A program made the translations under genes and the position numbers. Under the pieces are notes generated by a model. It saw only the letters and a list, made by a program, of their open reading frames with translations. It searched no databases and was not told the DNA's origin. 6,325 bases of DNA, from assembly GCA_937881505.1 (NCBI GenBank), contig CALGEM010000246.1, forward strand, positions 1 through 6,325. Reading direction: 5' to 3'. Shown here one piece after another: positions 1 to 5,877 of this stretch (its first letter is position 1; each line of letters opens with the position of its first letter). Source of the stretch: an uncultured euryarchaeote. GTDB lineage: Archaea; Thermoplasmatota; Poseidoniia; Poseidoniales; Poseidoniaceae.

Positions 1-199
1 ATGATTAGGCTTGGTTGCGAAGGGTCTACCCAACTACCCATTGCTCAGGAATTAGTAAATCAAAGGGTTTGCAGTGGGTCAAATCACTCGCTACCCCCTG
101 CTCACCTCACCACCAATTAGAACGCCTCGTGAGCAAGCATGAGCATCAAGGCCACAGGCTAAACAATGCCTTAAATGCTCAAATTCCAGATTTTCACTC
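1..199. other. Intergenic region, no supported gene
   Basis: No reading frame here has a recognisable product; the short frames that cross it give low-complexity, motif-free peptides and conflict with the DUF2892 gene that follows. The stretch has mixed composition. A segment around 72-95 loosely resembles a tRNA T-arm (a short stem around a loop containing TCAAAT), but no matching acceptor, D-arm or anticodon arm could be built. It probably holds the upstream region and promoter of the gene starting at 200. Confidence 0.55.
171..177 (+). promoter_or_regulatory. Possible archaeal TATA box for the DUF2892 gene
   Basis: The sequence TTAAATG lies 23-29 bases upstream of the ATG at 200. No Shine-Dalgarno-like purine run lies between them. 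In many archaea a TATA element about 25 bases upstream of the start codon, without a ribosome-binding site, marks a leaderless transcript. The match to the TTTAWAWA consensus is only partial, so this is an inference from spacing and AT content. Confidence 0.3.
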
Positions 200-415
200 A
201 TGAAGAACGTCGGAGGACGGGAGCGCGTCGCTCGTGCCGTGTTCGGCTCGGGCGTTGTTATCTTCGATTTCCTCGCCACGGTTCATATCGAAATCGTGTT
301 CCTCATCGTTGGCATGTGGGGCGTTTTAACCTCGGCCTTCGGCTATTGCCCGTTCAACGGATTGCTCAACCGAAACAGCTGCGAGATTGACCCGCAAGCG
401 GCTGTGAGGGCCTGA
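200..415 (+). CDS. DUF2892 family small membrane protein
   Basis: This 71-residue protein matches what I know of the DUF2892 family (the membrane part also found in YgaP-type proteins). It has an N-terminal KNVG..ER segment and a hydrophobic hairpin at about residues 13-46. The family signature follows at 47-61 as FGYCPFNGLL ending in a second cysteine (C50 and C61, spaced as in the family). The usual length is 60-75 residues, so it is complete. The ATG at 200 is chosen because the KNVG start is typical; there is no clear ribosome-binding site. The biochemical role of the family is not established. Some members are fused or adjacent to rhodanese or sulfur-handling proteins, but no such neighbour is visible here. 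The gene converges with serS across a 24-base gap and seems to be a single-gene unit. Confidence 0.82.
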   Translation: MKNVGGRERVARAVFGSGVVIFDFLATVHIEIVFLIVGMWGVLTSAFGYCPFNGLLNRNSCEIDPQAAVRA

Positions 416-439
416 AGTGAGCATCAAGCCGAACTGAAT

Positions 440-1732
440 TCAGCCCCAATTGCACGGCTCAAGAACGCTTTGACCACCCATGAAGGGCTGAAGTGCTTCG
501 GGAATGGCGACCCTTCCGTCCTCGAGTTGGTACTGCTCCATGATGGCGACCAAGGCTCGGGAGGTGGCGACGGCGGTGGAGTTGAGGGTGTGGACAATGG
601 GTTGGTTGGGGTGGCCGGGCTGACCGTATCTGATGCTCAAACGGTTAGCCTGATAGTCGGTGCAGTTGGAGCAAGAGACGATTTCTTTGTACTGGTTTGC
701 GCCGGGAATCCAGGCTTCCAGGTCGTATTTTTTGGCCGCCACCGTGCCCATATCGCCGGTGCAGATATTGACCACTTCGTAGTGAATGCCGAGGCTGTTC
801 CACAAATCCGTGCAGTTCTGCAGCAGTTCTTCGTGCAGCGCCCATGAGTCTTCGGGCTTGGCGATGATGATCTGTTCAATCTTGGTGAACTGGTGCACAC
901 GCCAAATGCCGAGGTCGCTCTGGCCGTGACTGCCCACCTCTCGGCGGAAACACTGGGAGACACCGACCATGCGCATAGGCATCTGGTCTTCTGGGATGGT
1001 CTCGTCCATGTACATTGCAGTGAGCGGGTGCTCAGAGGTGGCGATCATGTAGTACTTGTCGGGCTCAATGCCGTACATGACGGTCTCAAAGTCGCCCAAA
1101 TCGGTCACGCCTTCGTAGGCCTGGCGATTCATCATCACCGGCGGCTGGACAAAGGTGTAGTCGCGCTGTCGCAGGAAATCCACCGCATACTGCTGGAGAG
1201 CGAACTCAAGGCGAGCGAGGTCGCCTTTGAGGAAGTAGAATCGACTTCCGGTGATTTTGGCCGCGCGCTTGAGGTCGACCCACTTGTTCATCTCGATGAG
1301 TTCGTTGTGCGTGCGCGGTTCAAAGGAAAATTCGGGTTTTGTTCCGTGAACGGCGTGGACGGTGTTGCCCGATTCGTCTTCGCCCACGGGCACGTCTGTG
1401 TGGAGGATGTTCGGAATGGACATACGCAATCGGTCTCGAACCTCCATGGCTTCGTTGGTCTTGGCCTCCATCTCCGCAATCTTTTGTCCGAGGTCGGCCA
1501 CTTCCGCCAAAATGGCTTCTGCGGCCTCGTTATCACCGGCTTTCTTGGCGGCGCCGATGCCTCGTGCAGCCTCGTTTTTCGCTCGGCGCAACTGGTCGGT
1601 TTCGTGGAGCAAATTGCGCCATGCTTGGTCGAGTTCAATCACCTTCTCGATGTTGTCGTGGGGCAAGCCGCGTTTGGTGTGGTCGGCGCGAACCACATCG
1701 GCGTGTTCTCTGAACATGGACATGTCAAGCAT
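440..1732 (-). CDS. serS: Seryl-tRNA synthetase, bacterial-type class II
   Basis: The enzyme charges tRNA-Ser with serine in the cytoplasm, using ATP. From the ATG at 1732 it has 430 residues, normal for the common (non-methanogen) SerRS type. Residues about 27-100 form the charged helical hairpin that grips the long variable arm of tRNA-Ser. The class II core follows: motif 1 region with LEFALQQYAVDFLR (about 176-189), TSEHPL (232-237), motif 2 with CFRREVGS (261-268) and RVHQFTKIEQ (278-287), the TGDMG segment (325-329), SCSNCTDYQANR (353-364), and motif 3 with NSTAVATSRAL (384-394) then LEDGRVAIPEAL. An upstream in-frame GTG at 1744 would add four residues. The ATG at 1732 is preferred because the protein then begins MLDM, like the family's usual MLD start, and GGTGA lies five bases before it. 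It is the second gene of the operon behind the presenilin-like protease. Confidence 0.97.
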   Translation of the reverse strand: MLDMSMFREHADVVRADHTKRGLPHDNIEKVIELDQAWRNLLHETDQLRRAKNEAARGIGAAKKAGDNEAAEAILAEVADLGQKIAEMEAKTNEAMEVRDRLRMSIPNILHTDVPVGEDESGNTVHAVHGTKPEFSFEPRTHNELIEMNKWVDLKRAAKITGSRFYFLKGDLARLEFALQQYAVDFLRQRDYTFVQPPVMMNRQAYEGVTDLGDFETVMYGIEPDKYYMIATSEHPLTAMYMDETIPEDQMPMRMVGVSQCFRREVGSHGQSDLGIWRVHQFTKIEQIIIAKPEDSWALHEELLQNCTDLWNSLGIHYEVVNICTGDMGTVAAKKYDLEAWIPGANQYKEIVSCSNCTDYQANRLSIRYGQPGHPNQPIVHTLNSTAVATSRALVAIMEQYQLEDGRVAIPEALQPFMGGQSVLEPCNWG

Positions 1733-1737
1733 TGAAA

Positions 1738-1742
1738 TCACC
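1738..1742 (-). promoter_or_regulatory. serS ribosome-binding site overlapping upstream stop codon
   Basis: Read on the minus strand, GGTGA lies five bases before the serS ATG at 1732. Its last three bases are the TGA stop of the presenilin-like gene. Ribosomes finishing the protease would therefore sit on the serS initiation site, which points to translational coupling and decides the serS start at 1732 rather than the GTG at 1744. Confidence 0.6.
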
Positions 1743-3981
1743 ACGAGATGTTGAAACTGAAAATATCGCCACCGATGAGCAACATGCCACCGATGAGGTA
1801 GCCGAGAATGGCACCGCCGTTGAGCAATGGAAGGCCAGCTTGCGCCTTGCCCCGTGCGACGTAGGTCATCAGGGCGAGGTAGCCCAGCAACGCACCGGCG
1901 AGGGTGAACATGGCGACTTCAAACGCCACCGAGGGGTCGAGCCACTGCATGGCGGAAAGCACGAGCATACCGGGGAAAATGATGTCGCCCAAACCCATGA
2001 ACATGGCTTCGCTGTTCTTCTTCCTCCGCTTGACCTTTGCTCCCTCGGGCGGTGGTGAGGGCGCTGGAGAAGGCGCTGGTCGCTTGGCACGCTCGGTCTC
2101 TTCGATGAGGGAATAATCGCTGTCTTGGGGGGCCACGAGGAGAATGGGAAGGCGGAGGCCAACCATGGTATCGGCTAAGTCAAGCATGTGTTTTGACTTG
2201 TAAACGGCCCAGAAATCGTAGATGGCGGCCAACACCATGAACATGATAGCTAGAGGCGGCACGAACGTAACTCCCAGCATGACCGTGACCCCCGCTCCAA
2301 TCACCAAGCCCGTGGTGTTCACAACGTACCACTCGCTATGGACAAAGAGCAAAGCCGCCAGCAGCACAGTCAGAACCAATCCTGCAATCGTTGGACCAAG
2401 CAGCAGTTGGAGTCCGTACAATGGGAGCATGTCTTCGGTAAGTTCGCCGCTCTCAAGCGTCGTTGAGGAGCCGTCTTGTCCAAGGGTGAGGACGATGAGG
2501 TCCGAAGTCCCATTCTCAACGGCAAAGAAGACATGGCTTGCATTTTCGTCAACGGGGATGCTGACGCGGTTGACCAAAGCCGTGGTGTAGAGCCAGTGAG
2601 CCTCGCCATCACCTGCGACGAGCATGTCGCTGTAGCCCGATGCGTCTCGGTCCGTGATGCGAACCGAGGAGACGCTGCTGACCAGCCCGTTCAAATTCAT
2701 ACGGTCTTGAGACGTGTAGGCCTCATCTGCAGCCATTGAACCGTTCCACTCCATGCCCGTGATGGTGCCGTTGGATTCACCGAACAAGAGAAGGCGTTGA
2801 TGGCGCGTTTCGGGCTGGGCCTTTGCTTCGTCGATGGTCTGATTCATGAAGGGCGACCAGCCAACGTCAACTGAGGTAAAGTGAGCGCCTTCGTCCGGTG
2901 CATGCGCCATGAGGTAGGTCGCATTCACCATCCCGCCCAAGCCCAGTCCTAGTGAAGGCGAGGTCTCCTCGAGCAGGATGGACGCCGCTTGGGCTTCCGT
3001 CACGAGGAGCCACTGGTCGTCGTCAAGAAGTTGGCTTGAAACGACGCCATCATCGGTTGCGAAGCCGGGAATACGCCAACGTCCTTCAGGGGCCAAAACA
3101 CCCGGATTGGAGGCAAAGGTCTGGAAGCGGAGCAATTCGTCAAAGGGATTGGCAAGGTACATCGCTTCACCGGTTGAAACTGCGATGGCGCAGCCCCCAA
3201 ACATGTTGTCGAGGGGAACCGGTTCACCGTTTTCCCATTCATGGCATGCATAACTCTCCACAAGTTCACCGGTAGCCGAATCAACCGACCAAGCATATGC
3301 GCCGGTGGCAAAGGTCAGACGGTCTTGGGAAACGGTCATGCTGGTGGCGGAATCGACATCGTAAATCTGATGGTCGTGAGTCATGGTCCATACCGGGCCG
3401 GCATAATCGTTGGAAGCGTCCCAGGCCGTGATATCAACGGTGGTGTTCGTGATACCTTCGCTCACGTTGGCCATGATGAAGCCGTCTTCACCCCACATAC
3501 CCAACACGTCGCCTGTCAGTGACTGCTCGGACTCTATCTCAAACGGCGTTGTATCAAAGTCAAGAACCAACATATGGGTCAACGGGACCAAGGTGTACAC
3601 CAAAGCCAACGTCAGCACGGCGTACATGCCGTATTTGATGATGAAGTCCATTCCTTTGCGAGCCAAGTAAATGATGAGCGCTGTGAAAACAAAAATCGCA
3701 GTGAGTTGCACTCCAACATAGCGTGCTTGGGTGGCTCCGGATGCTCCAAAAGCGTACAGTTCACCCACATCGTAGTAGGGTCGAATGTACATGGCAAGCG
3801 CGATGGTGGCAACGAACATGCCAGCCATACCGGCCATCCCTCGCCACTGCTCAGCCATCAACGAGCCCAAGCCGTCGCCCTCGCGGAGTTCATCCTCCAC
3901 GGCTGAAAAGCGCTGAGAAACTTGACGCCCGTCTTCGGGCGTTGCCGCATCGCTCATGGTCGTGCCAATCCTCTCTTCCAT
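1738..3981 (-). CDS. Presenilin/signal peptide peptidase-like intramembrane aspartyl protease with large extracellular insert
   Basis: A 747-residue membrane protein of the A22 (presenilin/SPP) type, a family that cleaves transmembrane helices. Nine helices are predicted at about 48-68, 88-106, 117-139, 524-548, 553-573, 575-597, 660-681, 685-708 and 716-737. The catalytic aspartates are D589 in the YD motif of TM6 and D666 in GLGD of TM7. TM9 carries a variant PAL motif, AGLPLL (715-720). Basic loops (ARKGMDFIIK, KRRKK) and hydrophilic segments fit an N-in presenilin topology. Archaeal relatives are usually about 300 residues; the excess is mostly an insert at about 140-520 between TM3 and TM4, predicted outside the cell. 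The insert is strand-rich with beta-propeller character. The TM6-TM7 loop (598-659) is proline-rich and basic. The ATG at 3981 is preferred over an internal ATG at 3957 because GAGG lies five bases upstream. First gene of an operon with serS. Substrate unknown. Confidence 0.85.
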   Translation of the reverse strand: MEERIGTTMSDAATPEDGRQVSQRFSAVEDELREGDGLGSLMAEQWRGMAGMAGMFVATIALAMYIRPYYDVGELYAFGASGATQARYVGVQLTAIFVFTALIIYLARKGMDFIIKYGMYAVLTLALVYTLVPLTHMLVLDFDTTPFEIESEQSLTGDVLGMWGEDGFIMANVSEGITNTTVDITAWDASNDYAGPVWTMTHDHQIYDVDSATSMTVSQDRLTFATGAYAWSVDSATGELVESYACHEWENGEPVPLDNMFGGCAIAVSTGEAMYLANPFDELLRFQTFASNPGVLAPEGRWRIPGFATDDGVVSSQLLDDDQWLLVTEAQAASILLEETSPSLGLGLGGMVNATYLMAHAPDEGAHFTSVDVGWSPFMNQTIDEAKAQPETRHQRLLLFGESNGTITGMEWNGSMAADEAYTSQDRMNLNGLVSSVSSVRITDRDASGYSDMLVAGDGEAHWLYTTALVNRVSIPVDENASHVFFAVENGTSDLIVLTLGQDGSSTTLESGELTEDMLPLYGLQLLLGPTIAGLVLTVLLAALLFVHSEWYVVNTTGLVIGAGVTVMLGVTFVPPLAIMFMVLAAIYDFWAVYKSKHMLDLADTMVGLRLPILLVAPQDSDYSLIEETERAKRPAPSPAPSPPPEGAKVKRRKKNSEAMFMGLGDIIFPGMLVLSAMQWLDPSVAFEVAMFTLAGALLGYLALMTYVARGKAQAGLPLLNGGAILGYLIGGMLLIGGDIFSFNISW
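2422..3564 (-). other. Predicted extracellular beta-propeller-like insert of the presenilin-like protease
   Basis: This part of the protease gene encodes residues about 140-520. It reads as a soluble, acidic, strand-rich domain with many aromatic and Val/Ile strands separated by Gly/Asp/Asn turns. The segment DRDASGYSDMLVAGDG at 444-459 resembles the calcium-binding loop of FG-GAP repeats (D444, D446, G449, D452). The only two cysteines in the whole protein, C246 and C264, lie here and could form a disulfide. Eight N-x-S/T sequons (N172, N179, N353, N380, N404, N413, N480, N490) fit exposure to the archaeal N-glycosylation machinery. The propeller assignment is by eye; the fold and blade number are not proven. 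Confidence 0.5.
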
Positions 3982-4054
3982 ATCAGCCTCGCGATGTTGC
4001 GCAGGGTGAAGCCGAGATGAAAGAGCCTATGACGAACCGTCAGCAGGACCGAGC
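3982..4054. promoter_or_regulatory. Divergent promoter region between protease-serS and folC-deaminase operons
   Basis: These 73 bases lie between two operons that point away from each other, so promoters for both must be here or reach into the coding starts. On the minus strand GAGG (3987-3990) sits five bases before the protease ATG. On the plus strand AGGA (4045-4048) sits six bases before the folC ATG. I see no strong TATA element; CCTATGA at 4026-4032 is the nearest AT-containing patch for folC and is weak. The presence of ribosome-binding sites argues for leadered transcripts. No operator palindrome was recognised. Confidence 0.5.
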
Positions 4055-5338
4055 ATGGTGGCGCCCAACGCATGGCGGGCTTGGCTTGAATCCACCAAAA
4101 AACGAGGTATGGCGCTTGGCCTTTCCAACACCCAAAACGCGCTTCGGGAACTCAACCTCTCGCCGCCTGATTTCGAGACGGTTCACGTCGCAGGAAGCAA
4201 CGGCAAAGGTACGACCATCGCCACGTTGAGTGCTGCGTTATCGGCCGCATCCATTGACCATGTTGCCTTCACCTCACCCCACCTCATCCGCGTTGAAGAG
4301 CGCATCCGGCTCAACGGCCGACCCGTCTCTTCTGCTCGCTTTGATGAAGGCCTGAGCAAGGTGCATGAAATGGTTGAACGCACGGGCATAGAGCTCACGT
4401 TCTTCGAAACGACCTTCCTCGTGGCGATGGTCATCGCTGACCTTGAACCAGTTCAGGCACTGTTGCTCGAAACGGGTCTCGGCGGGCGTTTGGACGCCAC
4501 GCGGGTCGCCTCGGCCGACGTGGCGTTGGTCACGGCCTTGAGCCTGGAACATACCGAAATCCTCGGTGAGACTTTGGAGGCCATCGCTGGCGAGAAAGCG
4601 GCCATTGCCCGACCGGGTCGACCGCTGCTTGTTCGGGATGTGAGTGAGGCTGCGGCCCGAAAGCGGATTGAAGAGGTCGCCCAAAACGCTGGACTTGAAG
4701 CCATTGACGAGGCAGCCGGGCCCGCTCGCTTGCAGTGGGTGGAGATTGAGGCAGGAGTCTCGTATTTTGAGGAGGCGAAGGCCTTGGCCAGCGCTACATG
4801 GTCGCATTTGTCATGCGCGGAGACAACAATGTTTCCCTCAATCCGCGCATTACGCTGGCCCGGGCGCATGCACGATGTGCCGAGCCCTTCCCGAAACGGG
4901 TTGACCTACCTGCTCGAAGGCGCCCACAACCCCAGTGGCATGGAAGCATCCTGCGCTCAACTGCAAGCACAGCCACGATGGCAGGAACCGTGGGCGCTGC
5001 TCTTGGGAAGCACCCCTCAGAGGGACATGAAAGCCATGCTCGCTCCGCTTGTTGACCTCTGCAAAGCCCGTCCCCCGGTGGCGGTCGTGCTCACCGAGCC
5101 GCAGTTTGGTCGCTACCCCGGCGTGCCATGCAAGGACATCGAAACCACCCTTCTCGGGGCAGGTGTGAAAGCCACGGCGTCCTTTGCGTTGCCCGAGAAG
5201 GCGGTGGAGTGGTTGGAAACGCAGGACCACGGAGCCAAAACGGTCCTTTCCATCGGTTCACTCTACCTGCAAGGCAACGTTCTCGCCGCCCTCGGGGCCG
5301 ACACCGACGAGGGGCTGGCCATCGTGGCGAAGGAATGA
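4055..5338 (+). CDS. folC: Folylpolyglutamate synthase / dihydrofolate synthase-like Mur ligase
   Basis: FolC-family enzymes use ATP to add glutamate to folates (and in many organisms to dihydropteroate), keeping the cofactor in the cell. The 427-residue length is normal. Visible motifs: the P-loop GSNGKGTT (47-54); TSPHL (73-77) followed by RVEERIRLNG; ETGLGGRLDATR (139-150); LEHTEILG (164-171); GEKAAI (179-184), containing the lysine that is carbamylated in Mur ligases; WPGR (268-271); and EGAHNPSG (288-295), where E replaces the usual D. The middle segment before WPGR is short and I cannot find the usual G-x-HQ-x-x-N stretch. An in-frame stop at 4007 leaves ATG 4055 as the first ATG, with AGGA six bases before it. 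It shares an ATGA overlap with the downstream deaminase. Whether it makes dihydrofolate, polyglutamates or both cannot be told from sequence; another amide ligase of this family (such as a coenzyme F420 or archaeal pterin ligase) is less likely. Confidence 0.88.
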   Translation: MVAPNAWRAWLESTKKRGMALGLSNTQNALRELNLSPPDFETVHVAGSNGKGTTIATLSAALSAASIDHVAFTSPHLIRVEERIRLNGRPVSSARFDEGLSKVHEMVERTGIELTFFETTFLVAMVIADLEPVQALLLETGLGGRLDATRVASADVALVTALSLEHTEILGETLEAIAGEKAAIARPGRPLLVRDVSEAAARKRIEEVAQNAGLEAIDEAAGPARLQWVEIEAGVSYFEEAKALASATWSHLSCAETTMFPSIRALRWPGRMHDVPSPSRNGLTYLLEGAHNPSGMEASCAQLQAQPRWQEPWALLLGSTPQRDMKAMLAPLVDLCKARPPVAVVLTEPQFGRYPGVPCKDIETTLLGAGVKATASFALPEKAVEWLETQDHGAKTVLSIGSLYLQGNVLAALGADTDEGLAIVAKE

Positions 5339-5850
5339 AACACCAAGGCCGCTTCATGGAACACGGTGAGCGCATGAAGGACAAGCATCTGAAGATCCGA
5401 ATCCAGCAGTGCTTGGCCTTGGCCGAGGCTTCCAACTGCCCGCGCCGCACCTTTGGTGCCCTGTTGGTTGACCCTCAGCGAAACGTGGTACTGATGGACG
5501 GTTACAACGGTGGACCTCGGGGCGGAGGACGCTTGTGCGGAGGGGAAGAATGCCTTCGCGACACCATGAACATCGAGTCGGGGACTCGGGTGGAAATCGG
5601 CTGCCATCACGCTGAGATGAACCTCATTTGCAACGCTGCCGCCAACGGCGTCCCCACCAACAACGCCTGGCTCATCGTCACCGGTGAGCCCTGCATGATG
5701 TGTGCAAAACTGATTCATCACGCCGGCATTGAGCGCGTCGTCATCGTTGATGGAGGCTTCATGGGCGAGAACGGCGTAGGCTACCTCGAGAACCACGGCG
5801 TGGAGATTCAGCGCACAGAGGGGCCGAAAGACCCTCGTGCAGACAATTGA
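5335..5850 (+). CDS. dCMP/CMP deaminase family zinc enzyme
   Basis: The protein is a cytidine/deoxycytidylate deaminase-fold enzyme, most like dCMP deaminase, which converts dCMP to dUMP, the substrate for thymidylate synthase. From ATG 5335 it has 171 residues. The zinc and catalytic site is clear: HAE at 92-94 (H92 ligand, E94 proton shuttle) and PCMMC at 119-123 (C120 and C123 ligands). Other family features are NCPRRTFGALLVD (34-46), GYNGGPRGG (57-65), and an extra cysteine set (C35, C68, C73, C90) placed where some dCMP deaminases bind a second, structural zinc. ATG 5335 overlaps the folC stop as ATGA, pointing to coupled translation. ATG 5356 and ATG 5374 are possible alternatives; 5374 has GGTGAG just upstream and would give a more typical short N-terminus of 158 residues. 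Its partner folC supports a role in dTMP synthesis. A related pyrimidine deaminase specificity cannot be excluded. Confidence 0.85.
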   Translation: MKHQGRFMEHGERMKDKHLKIRIQQCLALAEASNCPRRTFGALLVDPQRNVVLMDGYNGGPRGGGRLCGGEECLRDTMNIESGTRVEIGCHHAEMNLICNAAANGVPTNNAWLIVTGEPCMMCAKLIHHAGIERVVIVDGGFMGENGVGYLENHGVEIQRTEGPKDPRADN

Positions 5851-5877
5851 CGCTCGGCGTTCACCGCAACGAAGTGA

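Noticed and set aside
55..105. tRNA-like T-arm and D-arm-like words (GCTCAGG, GGTCAAATCAC)
   Set aside because: The loop lacks the standard TTC start, the stem is only about four pairs, and no acceptor or anticodon arm can be paired, so no tRNA or tRNA remnant is called.
140..428. An 11-base direct repeat, TGAGCATCAAG, at 140-150 and 418-428 flanking the DUF2892 gene
   Set aside because: Short, with no terminal inverted repeats or transposase, and it is plausible by chance; not enough to claim an insertion.
434..443. Perfect 10-base palindrome CTGAATTCAG at the serS stop, between convergent genes
   Set aside because: Too short and without a loop or T-run to be a terminator; an isolated palindrome of this size is expected by chance.
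893..1735. Long plus-strand open frame of 280 residues opposite serS
   Set aside because: It is antisense to a clearly recognised SerRS, has His/Val-rich shadow composition and no motif.
4274..4807. Minus-strand open frame of 177 residues opposite folC
   Set aside because: It lies entirely over the FolC P-loop-to-lysine region and resembles no protein; a reverse-strand shadow.
5128..5334. Upstream extension of the deaminase frame to 240 residues
   Set aside because: The added 69 residues overlap the conserved C-terminus of FolC in another frame, are Arg/Gly-rich with no deaminase similarity, and a good start exists at 5335.
5263..5796. Minus-strand open frame of 177 residues opposite the deaminase
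   Set aside because: Antisense to conserved zinc motifs; no independent coding evidence.
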